A stretch of 64,000 bases of DNA from Euptelea pleiosperma (taxonomy: Eukaryota; Streptophyta; Magnoliopsida; Ranunculales; Eupteleaceae). This document shows, one piece after another, positions 23,296-35,616 of this stretch. The translations under genes and the position numbers were made by a program. Below the pieces are notes generated by a model. It saw only the letters and a list, made by a program, of their open reading frames with translations, was not told the origin of the DNA and made no database searches. The DNA lies in NCBI GenBank assembly GCA_035048495.1, contig CM068544.1, forward strand, positions 44,851,893-44,915,892, read 5' to 3'. The stretch's first letter is position 1. Every line of letters starts with the position of its first letter.

Positions 23296-24055
23296 CAAGG
23301 TATACCTGACGCCAAACCTGACTCTTTTTGGCGTCAGGTAGCGCCATATTTGTTACTCACAGCTGCAAACTGGGCCGACTAACGTCATGTATGTTTAGTC
23401 CACCCCTTAGTGGATATACATACCAAAAATTCACCCTGATTGGTACTGATTGGTAATCTTTATCCATTAGATTTAAGTACTTTTAAGGCGTGATTTTAGC
23501 CGTTGGATTCAAGCATTTTTTTGAGTACTGAAGCCAACGGCTAACAATCATTAAACAAGCTGATTTTTAAGTATGAATATCTACCAAGGGATGGGCTAAA
23601 CATCTAGAGTAAAACTTTGATGACTCGATGACAGGGTGCAATATAAGCCACGTGGCACGTTCTTAGAGGCCTCTGACGGTATGGATATTTTTCCAATCTC
23701 TAGGTGGACCTACGATCATCTTGATTAGTGATTTCAAATCTTTGGATCTCTGTACCTCAAATAATGGTCAATAATGCTCAAATTCCCACGGTTAAAATCA
23801 ACCCATGAAAATAATTCCAATCCAATGCCTAGAAATCAATAATTGGGCTGATTTTTTTTTTTGTAGGTCCACCTAGAGATTGGCCAAACATCCTTACGAA
23901 CAGTCCTTTAAAAGTGTGCCACATGGCTCAAATTACGCCATGTCATCAAAGTTTTACTCAAACATCCATGCGGTGTGAGTGGGCCCAGATGGAACTTGGA
24001 AGCGGTGACGGTGAGTAACAAAAATTTGCAAGCTGACGCCAAAAAGCGTGAGGTA
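23296..24055. mobile_element. TIR element with family A MITE nested inside, upstream of DAR2-like gene
   Basis: The outer inverted repeats of about 80-100 bp (left: AGGTATACCTGACGCC ... TTTTTGGCGTCAGG ... TTTGTTACTCAC; right: GTGAGTAACAAAAATTTGC ... TGACGCCAAAAAGCG ... AGGTATAAC) enclose family A-like material. A complete 351 bp family A copy lies within (23608-23958; flanks TAAACATCTAG and CAAACATCCAT). The left TIR itself also contains a small GACGCCAAACC hairpin. Confidence 0.7.
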
Positions 24056-24590
24056 TAACTTTCTTACATCACGACGACCCTTGCAAATATTCTCCAAAAC
24101 TGAACCATGCGTGCACCTCCCGCAGTCTCTAACTATCCTCTCACTCCATAGTTGATCCGATCGGACGTCCGGACTCCGTCTACCCCCACCGCCAACACCA
24201 ACACCAACACCACCACCACTTGCTACTTTTCCGCTTTGTTCCATCTCAGCAGATTCGTTTCAAAACTATCTTTTTTCCTTTTGGCGATCGCCCCACTTTT
24301 CTCTACTTCATTGCTTTCCAAGACAAGAATCTCTCTCTATATCTAATTCTCCAATTTACTTCTCTCATTGTCTCTGTCACATATTCTCTTCTTTCTCTCA
24401 ATCAATCGCTTTTAACGATGCCTTTGTTCCTCAGCTCTCTATTCCTACATTTGCAATTTCTTTCTCTCTTTCTTTCTTCTTCTTCTTCCTCCTTCCCTAT
24501 CTCTCATTCTCTCTGTACTTTTTCATTTAGGGTTCCTTTTCGTCCTCTCCAAATTCGAGCGAAATCGATACATCATTGGTTTCTATCTTC
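24056..24590 (+). promoter_or_regulatory. Promoter and 5' leader of the DAR2-like gene
   Basis: The 250 bp before the start codon is strongly CT-rich (long runs of TCTCTC, CTTCTT), typical of plant leaders and Y-patch promoters. No TATA box stands out. Open frames here (24152-24346, 24220-24678) are products of the CT bias and overlap exon 1 in the wrong frame. Confidence 0.4.
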
Positions 24591-27500
24591 ATGGCTTCTT
24601 CAGGGATCAACCATCTTTCTCATCCCTGCATCTACGGTTTGCTCCCTCTCTTTCATTCCTTCCTTTCTTGCTTACTAGGGTTAGGGTTTTATTCTCCCAA
24701 TTGAATTTCGAAAATCTAATGTGTTTGCTAAAATGCATTTTTGAAAATGGTTTGTTTCTGATTCTCATTTCCATTTTTCGAGTTTTCAAGTTAATTATGC
24801 TTCTAAAATGGTTTCTATTTGCCCTTCCTCTGTTGTGTTTTGGAATTTCTACGTTTGCTCTTTGTTAATGTGGTGGTTGTTACTTGTTAGGAATCTTGTA
24901 TGTAGTTAGTTTGTGTTTTTTGGTGGTTTCTCTGAGCTTGTGTATGAAAACCAGGGCATTTTGTTTCATCTTATGGTGAGAGAAAGTCTCGCTTCATGAG
25001 ATGGCTTAGTAAGATATTTAAGGGGGGTTCAAATCGTGGTGTAATGAATGGCCGGCATCCGCAGCTTCTTGGGGAAGAAAACATGGCTTGGCATTCTCCC
25101 AGTAGATCCGTGGTAATTTCACATTGTCTTTTCACCGTGTATTTCTTATTGCTTGTTTGATTTATAATAATTATTATTATGGATTATTGTTGTTGGTGAT
25201 CATGTTCATTGATAAAGGTAGAATTTTTTATGAATAGTTTGTTGAAGATTTTTGTTATCGAAACTCAAAAACATAGAAATATGTATAACTTTCTTTTTGC
25301 ACTTTAGTAGTTTGGTTTAAATGGCCTCTTGCTGTCTCTTTTTAGAGATAGTTATCTTTGAATTGGTGTTTTGTTTGTCAGATAGTTGGATGACTTTGCT
25401 TTGTATGTGATATTATTAGGATGATCGGTCTAGAGCCAACAACGAGGAAATGGACCGTGCAGTTGCACTTTCTATGGAGGAAGATTCAAGGAAACCGAAT
25501 GGTAAGTTTAGAATGGTTAAGATTTAAAGAAGGTTAGTTTAGCATCACATTTGTTCACTTTCAGCATTCTACTTTCTAATGAAGGGATTAGTTGATGTCT
25601 CTTCTTTCTCTTCTATGTGTAAGTGTACCTATAATGATTCACAATGCATTTCCCTCTTATTTTTCCAGTGTTATATCATAGTAGTGAATATTTGGAATTT
25701 ATTCAGGATATAGAAGGCGCACAGACAGTGATGCTGATCTTGCTAGAGCAATTGAAGAAAGCTGGAATGTCCCTTCATATCCTCCTTATGCTCCCACAAA
25801 TTTTATCCTAAGTGGATATAGGTTAATATTTACAAATTTCCTTTCTTTATGTTCGTTCTTGTTTTGACTTTTGGTCACGTTTGGAAAGCTTGGTGAGTCA
25901 ACTCATGACTTTGTCAAGTTGAGCCATTTTTTAGGGATACTGAATGAAGTATCAGGTGTGTTGGCTAGTATTAATTTTATGGCTGAAAAACTTGGTGATC
26001 AACTTGTCAGTGGTCTAGTCAAACCACTTTTTTGCCTGCTCAGTCAAAATGTTAGGTGGTCGGCTTGGCTTAAAAATTTCTTTGACCGTCACTCATGCAA
26101 GTTTGAGGTTTTGAATAACTTGGTGACTCAACTAAGTCATTAGGTCGATGGGGTCTTGTTACCTTCTAAAATAAGGGAATACAATGACCAACATTATTAC
26201 ATTTATGTTCAAAGCAGTAGTTTTTTTTAATGCATTCTTATTTAGTCAAAATTTATGAATCAACAGAGTATCCCTGATTTTTTGCATAACTCTTTGACTG
26301 GAGCCATGTCACTTCTTTTGTGGAAGTTAAAAAAAATACAAAAATATTTTTAAAAGACAATAGAAGTTCTTATTCTACAATTTGACATTTATCAAGTATT
26401 TTAATGACTTCATGGCTTACTCAAGTCACTAAGTTGAGTCACTCAGCTTGAGATTATATGACCAAGTGAATTCATTTAAAGTCATGAATATTATACCTTG
26501 GTTTTGGTTGATCATGATAATATGTGTATGCATGTTCTTCGCAGAGTTTGTGGTGGTTGCCACCGTGAAATAGGGTGTGGCAGTTATTTAGGATGTTTGG
26601 GAGCTTTTTGGCACCCCGAGTGCTTCTGCTGTCATAAATGTGGTCAGCCGATCACCGAGCATGAGGTACAATGTTCTTCTTGGATTTTGGGTCTTTTGTT
26701 TGTTTAATTTTTTTTTTTTTCTGAAATTTTGGAATACCATATGTAGCCTGGGATTCTTTATTATATCAGTTATGTGTGATATCATTGAAGTCAAGTTCCC
26801 TAATCTTTTCTTATATCTAGCTCTTACAGATTGTTTCTCTTGAATAAAGTTTTCTTTGTCAGGGAGGGAACCATACCACAAGTCCTGTTTCAAAGAGTTG
26901 CACCATCCCAAATGTGACGTCTGCCATCTATTTGTAAGAAAATACTACCTCAGCACATTTGAACCCTAACTGGATTTATGCAGTATATGATACAATTTCA
27001 TATGCTTTAAAATAACATAGTAGCCTATGTATATATGCAAGAAACATTAGGGAGTCCTGGTGCTAGCTTACATATGGCCCTAACTCATCTATAATTTCAA
27101 AAGGTGCATAGTCTTGTTAACCTGGATTGTCTGCTTAGTGGAGCTCATGTAGGAGACCTTCTTGACTAAAAAATCAGCTTGATTGGATGATTCTGACAAT
27201 CTGATATGTGTACCGTTTCTCCAGATTCTTGCCCTTATATTCTGGCTGTCAAAAAAGAATTCAATCAGTTGGATGGTTAAGATTATCTGATGGGGCTGGA
27301 TTGAAATCTTCTAGATCGGGTCCACAATTTAGATCGATAAGAATGTCATCCCTATGGGGGCGGTACATATTATGTATGGTAGTACCATATGGAAATTTGT
27401 AGCATTAGGCAACATTATAATCATATACCAACCAAACCAGGATGTGTTCTCATATTTTTGGAACTTTCTTTCGCTGTGAATTTGAATAACTGATTTGTAA

Positions 27501-30500
27501 ATGATCTTATTTAAAAGTCAGTTCTTATAATTTATCCATCTTTCCAGATCCCAACAAATGGAGCTGGTTTAATCGAGTATAGATCTCATCCATTTTGGAG
27601 CCAAAAGTATTGTCCTTCACATGAGCATGATAACACAGCTCGTTGTTGTAGTTGTGAACGGTTAGAGGTATGATAACTTCTTATGATAGTTATTAAGGGA
27701 GCAAAAAATTGAGTAGTTTTTCTTTTTAGTAGATTGCTCTGAGTATTTTTGTCTCTTTAAATCAGGACTTTAAACAAATTACCATGTTAGATTATTCTGC
27801 TCACTTATAGTTATTTATTTTTTGTGATGAAGTCATTGAATGCAAGGTACATTTCTTTGGGGGATGGAAGGAGTCTATGCTTTGAATGTATGGAGTCTGC
27901 TATCATGGATACCGGCGACTGCCAACCACTTTACCATGCCATTAGAGACTACTATGAAGGAATGAACATGAAACTAATTCAACAGATTCCCATGCTTCTG
28001 GTTGAAAGACAAGCGCTTAATGAAGCTATTGAAGGAGAGAAGAATGTAATTAATGTCCCCATGCTTTTGGTTTCGTAATCTTGGCTCTGTGGACGTTCTC
28101 TGTTGATTTAAAACCAGCTGTTTTTTCCAGGGTTATCATCACATGCCCGAGACAAGGGGTTTATGTCTTTCTGAGGAGCAGACTGTTAGCAGTGTAAGAT
28201 CAGACATTCATATCATGTGTTTTGTTTTGTTCATCTCCATTTTCTCTATCTTCATCGACTAAAGTAGCAAATCTTTATTATGTGCTCTGCTTGTGTTTCT
28301 CTTTTTTAAACTATCTAGATACATAGAAGGCCAAGAATTGGGGGAAACCGACTTATAGGTATGAAAACACATGCACAGAAGCTACCTCGGAAGTGTGAAG
28401 TTACAGCCATTCTTGTTTTGTACGGTCTCCCAAGGTAATAGTCTAATTTATGAAATTGTCGAGTTTCTATAAAATGAAGGCAGCATGTATCTGAGGTTCA
28501 GAGTGCAGTTTTTTCCTGAGTCGGATCTTTACAGTATTATCGGTCATTGTTCTGGGCATAACAAATTGATTTTCTAAATCAGGGAACACATGAACTTATA
28601 TCACCATTTCTTAATTATTGTAAGTAAAAGAAAATAAAATTAGGGAAGCCGGGATATGAGTGGTTTGGCGCAGTATATTGAAGGTACAGAAATTGGCTAT
28701 ATAGGGTTGTTTCTAGTTAATACTCATGGAATTTGAAATCCATCCTTCCTTTGGGCTTGTTAAATTTTATTCTTGGTGGCTGTAGTATTTGTACGCAGTT
28801 TCTGTGTTGGACAAGAAAAAAGATGCAAGTTCCAGTTCTCAATCTCCATCTCCATTTCCATTTCCATTGCAAACTCAATCTCGGTTGTTTCCATTGGTTC
28901 TCTTTTCCCTTCATTTACAAATTACAACTCACTTTGTTCTTTTTTCCCAGTCTGAATTTCTAGAAGAAGATTTCTATTTTTTTTAATGTGCTGATCCAAA
29001 ATATATTAGTTTTCCAATATTTTTGTTTTGTTATCCCATTTTATGTTCTTTCTTGAATATTTACGGGGATGTGAAAATAAAATAGCAAGTGACACGTCTA
29101 TGAATTTACTGGTAGAACTTATCAAAAAAAAAAAAAAATTACTGGTAATATATTTCAGAGGTTGAGGGCCTAGTTTCATGTGAAACCCAGCCAACACTAC
29201 GATTCGTGTGAGTTGGTGCATACTCGTTCGAGTTGCCAACATCTTGGCCTTGTGACAGCAAAGTTTATGTCTGATTTAACATAAGTTGACTGAGACTCAT
29301 GCATCATCAACTTGCATTAGTTCCTACAAATATTCAAACTAATAATGATGTAAGACAGTCCAGAACAATTGATAATAGTCCTGTGATTAGGGGTAAACAT
29401 TCTTTATATTACTAGTGTGAATGGGTAAAATAGGGACAGCAATAGATGGTTCAATTAGGGTTTATTTGGGCTGTCAAACTAGGCTAAAACAGATGGCAAA
29501 ATGATCTGAACTTTAGGGCATATAACAGAAACTGAAATCAGCAACTTACAAGATGATTTGAATATTGAGTGGATTGCTTGACCGAGTTACACAGTCCTTG
29601 AAGATTAAATTAATGGAGTCCCACCATGATCTAAACTTCCAGTTGATCGGAGTCGCATTAATCAAGAAATAAATCAGAGAAGTTTCACTACTGTTTACAG
29701 CAATGGAGCAGTAAAATAAATTCTTCATTCAATTTCTTAAAGTAAGGTTACATGTTTTTATAGAGGTTAGGACCTTCTTTCCTTTTCAACTTCTAAAGCA
29801 AGCCAAACTCTAAAGCAACTCAACTTTCTAATTTAAAACTAGAAACTATTAATGAATTAAAACTTTTAAATCCTTAAGCAACTACTCATCCAATTAGAAG
29901 CTACAAAATAGAAACCTCGAAAATAGAAATTCCAAAGATAGAAACTCAAAACAATAGAAACCTTATAAATAAGACACTTAGACTTGACTCTTAAGACTTT
30001 CTAAATTCTAGACCTACTTCAATTGGAAACTAGTCCTACTATACTTGGAAACTAACTCAAATTGGATACTAATCTTCTAGGACTCTAATTTAAGAAATCG
30101 ACTAGAACACTAAATAGAAACTAAGGAATTTTTGACATAAACTCCCATGTTATCTTTGAAATTTGACACCCACCCACACACACATAGACAACAATTTGTA
30201 AAAGCTCACTTACCCTCCCTCCCTCCCCTCCCAATGACCTGGTCCACCATAATTGACTATTGTTGACCCAAATCGACCAACAATTGTTTTTTTGAAAGGA
30301 AAAGAATATTCCTTTCTTCAACCCTAGATAATAACATGTGGGCTTTGGCCGAAACCCTAACCCCAAATCAACCCAATGGAAGAGAGGAAATGTTTTAAAA
30401 CATAAAAGACAAGTTTGGAATTAAAATTGCTTGCCAGATTTATGGTTGGATGGCAAGCAATTTTAATTTCTATCACCACTCCGGCGAGCTATTTAAAAAC

Positions 30501-33177
30501 CCAATGATAGAGAAATATTAAAAACATAAAGAAGAGTTTGGAATTAAAATTGCTCGCCGAAGTAGTGGTTGGCTGGCCACGAGACTCCGATAGGTTGGCC
30601 GCTACCGAAGTCTTATGGTTGGCCGACTACCATAGTTGTTTGATTTGGGGTTAGGGTTTTGACCCAAACCCACATATTCTTGTTTTAAGGTTGAAACGGG
30701 TGTTTCGTCCTTTTAAAAAAAATGTTCGTCAATTTGGGTCAGCGGTGTTCATAAACAGTAGACTAGGTCATGTGGCGGGGGGTAGGGGGCTATGTAAAAT
30801 TTCAAAGATAACATGGGGTACGTCAAAAATTCCCTAGAAACTAAATGACTAAATAAAGGGCCTGTTGGACTGCTGTAGTGGACTGAATATGGACTGTTCA
30901 GCAGCCCACTTCTCTTTCCTCTTGTAAGCCCACCTCTTCTCTCTCTCTCGAGGTTTGATTCGGTGTAGCGCGAATATATTGATTGAACTGATGATCCGAA
31001 GGGGCGCTTGTTCTGCTGGGTGGCTAAAGGAAGCAATCACGATGAGATCGGGGACGGGGAGAAAAAAAGCATAGATGCTCCTACATCAAACCCTTCAGGC
31101 TCAAAAGAATTTGATCCCGTGTTTAGGCACTTCTAATTTTTCTCTCGGAGTTGTACCCTTATTCTTTTAAAATTCGACATTTGTAGCTTAGGACAGGACT
31201 GTTGGAGTGGAAGATTTTTCTCCACTTATTCACGAGGTGGTACATGTCCTTGGCCTGGTTCAGCAGTTTAACAAGCTTGTCTTCTGAGATCAGCATTTTA
31301 TCTTCTTTTGCTCCTGCACCAAAGCATAAGTAATTCCTAGGTGTTTACTTTCATCCACAAATTGCCACATAGTTTAATACTTCGACATGCTTCTTCTTTT
31401 CAGCCTATTTCTTTGAAATTTGATCTCGTGTTGGATTCAATCTGACACGCTTCCCATTGAACTGGAAACTGACTCAAAATTAGAAACTAACCTTCTAGGA
31501 CTTAATTTAAGAAACTGACCAGGACACTAAAATAGAAACTAAATGACTAAATAATGGGCCTGTTGAACTGCTGGAGTGGACCTTTAAATGGCTTAAAGTG
31601 CAGTGGACCATGGGCCTGTAACGCCTGTTAACTACTATTAATGAGCCTCTAGATGGGCTGAATATGGACTGTCCAGCAGCCCACTTCTTTCTCTTCTTGT
31701 AGGGCTACATCTTCTCGAGTGGTTTAATTCAGTGTAGTGTAAGCACTGTTCGTTCCTTCAGAAGGAAGGAGAAATAGCTAAGCATGGTCCATGTTGAAGC
31801 CTAGATGCTCCTGCGTCAATTAGGCCAAGTGGTATTATACTTGGCCAAAATTTAGAACCCTGATATTATTGTTTCAAAAGTTTGTTATTGTATCGATGGA
31901 TTGATGATGGGGGCTACTAAGTTGTGCTGATATTTGGGACTCTGCAAGAAATTCCATCCACATAATCATTCATGTTCAAGTTATCACATGCTTGTTCTTG
32001 AGCTAAAATGTCTTTGATACATTTTAACGTGCATCTATACTACTATAGATCTTAAATTTTTTGGATATTTATGTGATGGAAAATTTTTGGATGAAATATC
32101 ATGAGATTTTAGTAAGACATCAATGTCCATACTTTAATGAACAAAGCATTTAACTTATTCCTTTTCAGAATAAATTATCTTTCCTTTTCTGATTTCTCAT
32201 TTTTTTAATAAAATTCGTGCAAAACAAAAAATGCAATAAATTAAGACCCCACTAGAATTTGCATTGACCAGTTATTTCTTTAAGCAAGAATTGTTACCTT
32301 GCCATTTAATTTTTACCAAATTTTTATGGAGGTAGATATTTTTTCAGCTGGGCATTGCACTCTTGCCTGCAAACTTGATTTATTCATGCATACTAAACAA
32401 GAGTAAAACTTGATTTATTTCTATTTTTCCTAGCTATGGAGGAAAATGACATGCAAAGAATTTAACTCCTGTAAATTTCAGCATTCTATTATCAAAACCA
32501 AAGAAAGGCTTTTGCATTCTCATTTTGAATCTATACTTCCTCAATTCTTTTCTTTTTATCTTTTTAGCAAGAACTGCAAAAGTTGTCAAACATTAGTGCT
32601 CTGAAATTTGCACTTTGTCATTTAATATTTACAATGTGTTAGCCTCTTCTGTACAAGAAGGCTAGTACTTGCCAAGAGCCTTATTTTTGGGGTCCTCTTA
32701 CTGGGTGCAGATTACTAACAGGTTCTATTCTTGCTCATGAGTTGATGCATGGATGGTTACGTCTTGAAGGTACGAACCTCACTTCTCTCTACCCTTTGTT
32801 TAGAAGCGCTTTTCTCATGTTATGTCATCTTCTCTTAATTTTTTTTTTTAATTGAAGCAGGCTACCGTAATCTAAGCCCTGAGGTGGAGGAAGGTATCTG
32901 TCAGGTGCTCTCTTACATGTGGCTTGAATCAGAGGTCGTGTCTGGATCAAGAAGTATACCATCTTCATCGACGGCTTCTTCATCGTCCTCGTCGTCTAAA
33001 AAGGGTGGAAAATCCAATCTTGAAAAGAAGCTGGGTGAGTTCTTCATGCATCAGATATGTTATGACCCCTCCCCAGTCTATGGTGAGGGATTCAGAGCTG
33101 CCAATGCAGCTGTCAATCAGTATGGGTTACGTCGGACCCTGGATCATATTCGCCTGACTGGACACTTTCCTGTTTGA
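24591..33177 (+). CDS. DAR2: DA1-related LIM-domain ubiquitin receptor/peptidase (DAR2-like)
   Basis: Twelve exons: 24591-24636, 24955-25112, 25420-25501, 25707-25821, 26545-26665, 26850-26933, 27548-27667, 27833-28045, 28131-28193, 28319-28434, 32711-32769, 32861-33177. Every junction keeps frame at GT-AG sites, giving 497 aa. Order: short N-terminus with a [13 protein letters not shown] motif; two UIM-like helices (about 76-92 [13 protein letters not shown]; 103-118 [10 protein letters not shown]); a LIM domain from Cys136 with a second LIM-like zinc site from Cys196; then the DA1-type peptidase with HELMH at 382-386 and the EEGICQVL segment at 402-409. The conserved C-terminus is [18 protein letters not shown]1-family proteins are ubiquitin-activated proteases limiting cell proliferation, organ size and endoreduplication. 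The N-terminal exon and the GNRLIGMKT region match DAR2 better than DA1 or DAR1. Intron 10 (4.3 kb) is swollen by transposons. The active-site residues are intact. Confidence 0.95.
29103..29149 (+). mobile_element. Extremely truncated LINE insertion
   Basis: Only about 23 bases remain: GAACTTATC followed by 14-15 A. They are flanked by TTTACTGGTA and ATTACTGGTA as a near-exact duplication. The ACTTATCAAAA ending is the same 3' end seen on the LINE copies at 39219-39489 and 58141-58511. Confidence 0.6.
30046..31745. repeat. Segment duplicated in direct orientation within DAR2-like intron 10
   Basis: The left copy (30046-30124 plus 30835-30990, split by a MULE) and the right copy (31460-31745) share, in order, GGAAACTRACTCAAA, CTTCTAGGACT, GAAACTAAATGACTAAATAA, GGGCCTGTTG, and GAATATGGACTG...CAGCAGCCCACTTCT. 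The right copy has an extra roughly 75 bp. It could be a tandem duplication or the remains of two LTRs; neither ends TG...CA clearly. Confidence 0.7.
30125..30834. mobile_element. Mutator-like element related to the KCR Pack-MULE (710 bp)
   Basis: The ends GGAATTTTTGACATAAAC and ACGTCAAAAATTCCC match the Pack-MULE at 9212-10662. The exact 10-mer TAGAAACTAA flanks it (30115-30124, 30835-30844). The interior has GGCCGACTACC / GGTTGGCCG-type inverted motifs and no recognisable captured gene. Confidence 0.87.
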
Positions 33178-33478
33178 CAATAGCTAAGGCTTGTGTGCGT
33201 CAGAGGATTCTTCTACTTTATGGACCTACAAGATATTGTACTGCATCGCCTTGTAAGGATTGAGCTGATTAGGGAAAGCTTGGATCAGCTCCCCCTTAAT
33301 TTTTTTTGGGGTCCTTGGGCTTATTTGCTAAACGTGGGTTTCTAATGTAACAATATGCATATTTAAATAATATTAAGAGTTACTCTTCATATTATATAGG
33401 TACATGCCACACATACACAGGTTCTTGTCACACACTGGAATACAACCAAAGTAGGAAACACCCTGTTTTTAATCCCCC
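33178..33478. other. Convergent 3' region between DAR2-like gene and the peptide gene
   Basis: This 300 bp holds the 3' UTRs of two convergent genes. AATAAT-type polyadenylation motifs occur near 33365 on the + strand. No further coding region. Confidence 0.5.
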
Positions 33479-33793
33479 TTAAGAAGGTGGCTTTGGATGC
33501 TGCTTGTCCCATGACTGAAGATCCATTCCATGGTGGTTTTCAGTACCAGCAGCACGGTGATCACCACCATCTGGTTGCATCAATGGGTCATCCTTGTCAA
33601 TGTTGTTCGCAGAAGGTGGTGAAGCATCTTGAAGCCGCCTGTGGGAGTGAATCTGACCAAGCTTTACTGATAATTCCAGGTTTTGATCATATTCTGTGAC
33701 ACCCAACAGATACCCATGTTGACTCATGACGAGAGTGGGCATTAACAACACAAGGGTTATCGCAAGAGAAAGTAGAAAACTCAGTTGCTTCAT
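33479..33793 (-). CDS. Small secreted peptide precursor, possibly RGF/GOLVEN/CLEL-like
   Basis: 104 aa. Residues 1-24 are a strong signal peptide (MKQLSFLLSLAITLVLLMP... cleaving near VMSQ). It is followed by a variable, charged, His- and Asp-rich middle with a RRLQD basic site, and a short Pro-rich C-terminus, MDLQSWDKQHPKPPS. Precursors of tyrosine-sulfated RGF/GLV/CLEL peptides have this layout, ending in DY....HPP.N-type motifs. Here the Tyr after Asp is Leu and the final Asn is missing, so membership is tentative. The start at 33793 is chosen over an upstream in-frame ATG (33970) because the signal peptide begins there and a TATA box (TATAAAAA) lies 75 bp upstream. Single exon, convergent with the DAR2-like gene. 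It could instead be an unrelated secreted peptide. Confidence 0.6.
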   Translation of the reverse strand: MKQLSFLLSLAITLVLLMPTLVMSQHGYLLGVTEYDQNLELSVKLGQIHSHRRLQDASPPSANNIDKDDPLMQPDGGDHRAAGTENHHGMDLQSWDKQHPKPPS

Positions 33794-33866
33794 GACTGAA
33801 ATGGTGGCAATCAGGACAAGTTGGAAGCCGGTGGTGTTACTAGAGCTGAAATGAAGATTAGTACCT

Positions 33867-33875
33867 GTTTTTATA
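33867..33875 (-). promoter_or_regulatory. TATA box of the peptide gene
   Basis: CTATAAAAA on the minus strand, about 75 bp upstream of the ATG at 33793. It predicts a leader of about 45 nt and is the main support for the shorter coding frame. Confidence 0.6.
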
Positions 33876-34092
33876 GCCAAAATTTTGGTGGAGGTTGAGT
33901 GGTTATCTACTCCATTCGAGGCTGAAGAGTGGGTGGACATGTTGGTTGGCCATAGATGCGAAGCTATCAAATGACCAAGATATCTAAGTCTATAGCATAT
34001 GATCGTTTATAGCATCAATATCGGCTGGGTTTTGAGAAAGATCTATTAAGATGTTAATGTCACCTGATACTAATAAGTTTATTAATCTAAAC

Positions 34093-34383
34093 AGGTATTT
34101 TAGTAATACCCCCCCTTTATACTTTCAAACTTTTGGATTACCCTCCTTGACTTCATTTAACCATCATTTGACTAATACTAAAACGGGACCGCCTGTTAAT
34201 GCACCTATGAAAAAGGACCATATTATTGAAAGTACAATGCTAACGACATGTGATACAAGTCGTTTTAACTTTAGCCAATCACTGTTAAACTAGGTCAAGG
34301 GGGGTAATCCTAAAGTTTGAAAGTATAAGGGGGGGTATCACAAATAAATTTCAAAGTTCAAGGGGGTATTACTAAAATACCCA
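34093..34383. mobile_element. Mutator-like MITE (291 bp), exact 9 bp duplication
   Basis: Ends AGGTATTTTAGTAATACCC and GGGTATTACTAAAATACCC, with inverted arms including CTTTCAAACTTTTGGATTACC. The exact 9-mer AATCTAAAC flanks it (34084-34092, 34384-34392). It is a third MULE-type family in the window. The open frame on the + strand is fortuitous. Confidence 0.88.
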
Positions 34384-34392
34384 ATCTAAACT

Positions 34393-35616
34393 GATGTTTT
34401 GGTTGGTTGATATGCACCTGTTTGGTAATGTTGATCTTGATTCCGATATGTTGGAACATCAAATTGAGCTCAAAGTTAATGTTACGGGTTAAGGGAATTT
34501 AAGCATGATTTTGTTCGATGATGGCATCCATTGCAGACATTCTAAGCTGGCAACACAAGGAATGAGCACATAAGTTGCACTCCACTAAGTTATTGTTGTC
34601 AAATCACCCCATTATCCAACCAGAAGGGTTTATCATCTTTAACTTCAATCTTTTTGGTAAAATTATTACATAAGAAAGAGAATTTAGAGCCGCACTTCAA
34701 TGACGTCAAAGTTATCCAACTTCAGCAATATTAAGGAGCTGCACTATTTACACTTTACATGAAAAAAACAAAGCAAATATCCCATGTACTTAGAACAGAT
34801 GGCCACAATCATCAGATTGGGTAATTTTGTTCACCGCTGACAGATTTAACAGATCTGGCCCAACATGTATACTGTACAAATTCCATAAACCATATATATG
34901 GTATATAAGATGGGGACGTCGAAACATACTTCATAAAAGTACTCTTAATTAGCGACAGTCAGGGATGCAACTTCAGACCTCCCATTATTTGGGTTAAATG
35001 TATTAAACCCAGACAAATCAATGTACCGAGGAAAGAGAACCAGCACCACCATCGGTTAACCATTGCCTCATTTGGATGGTACCATCTTCATGCTCTTTTA
35101 ATCTGCTGGAATATCAATGGTATTTAACGAATATACATCATGCAATGGTATACACTGTTTACGGTTAAAGAATCACTTTAACAACCCATTTGTTAGAAAA
35201 TTCAAAACTCTAAACTTCAATGGCCAATGGAAGTACCAAGAGATGATACAGAGAAACCCAGAAGAGGTATAAATACAAAAACTGCAACCAACAAAACTGT
35301 TGTGATGAAAATGATCATCAATGAATACTAATGTCTTGAGAATTGTGAAGAACCACAAAATATGGTGGATACACTTGATGTGATTCAATTGTGTTCTAGA
35401 GATCTATACATGGGAAAATATTGTTTCACGGCAGCAATCTCAAAATTTACCACCATGATTTTCCTCCGCAGAGGTCACAAAAAGAACTCTTCTTTTACTT
35501 AATTACCTATCTTATCTTTAACCAGCTCAGCCACTTCTAGTTGTGGATGACGGAGAGGCTTACAGGCCTGACAGCAAGAGATGATTGCAGATAGAAGGCC
35601 TGGGAAGCAGCAGTAA
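34393..35616. other. Intergenic DNA between peptide and carrier genes
   Basis: No gene or complete transposon recognised. The right part (about 35400-35616) is probably 3' UTR of the carrier gene. Confidence 0.45.

Larger units (their letters stand above)
28435..32710 (+). other. DAR2-like intron 10, transposon-rich
   Basis: The 4,276 bp intron separates the exon ending in GLP from the exon with the HELMH motif. It contains a minute LINE tail (29115-29137), a Mutator-like element (30125-30834), and a duplicated segment (30046-30990 versus 31460-31745). An unrecognised open stretch of about 50 codons lies on the minus strand near 31170-31330. No host gene is seen inside. Confidence 0.75.

Noticed and set aside
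24152..24868. Several open frames around DAR2-like exon 1
   Set aside because: Products of CT-rich leader and T-rich intron 1; the correct frame of exon 1 is fixed by splicing into exon 2.
33487..33699. 70-codon open frame on the + strand
   Set aside because: Antisense of the secreted peptide gene, without signal peptide or domain.
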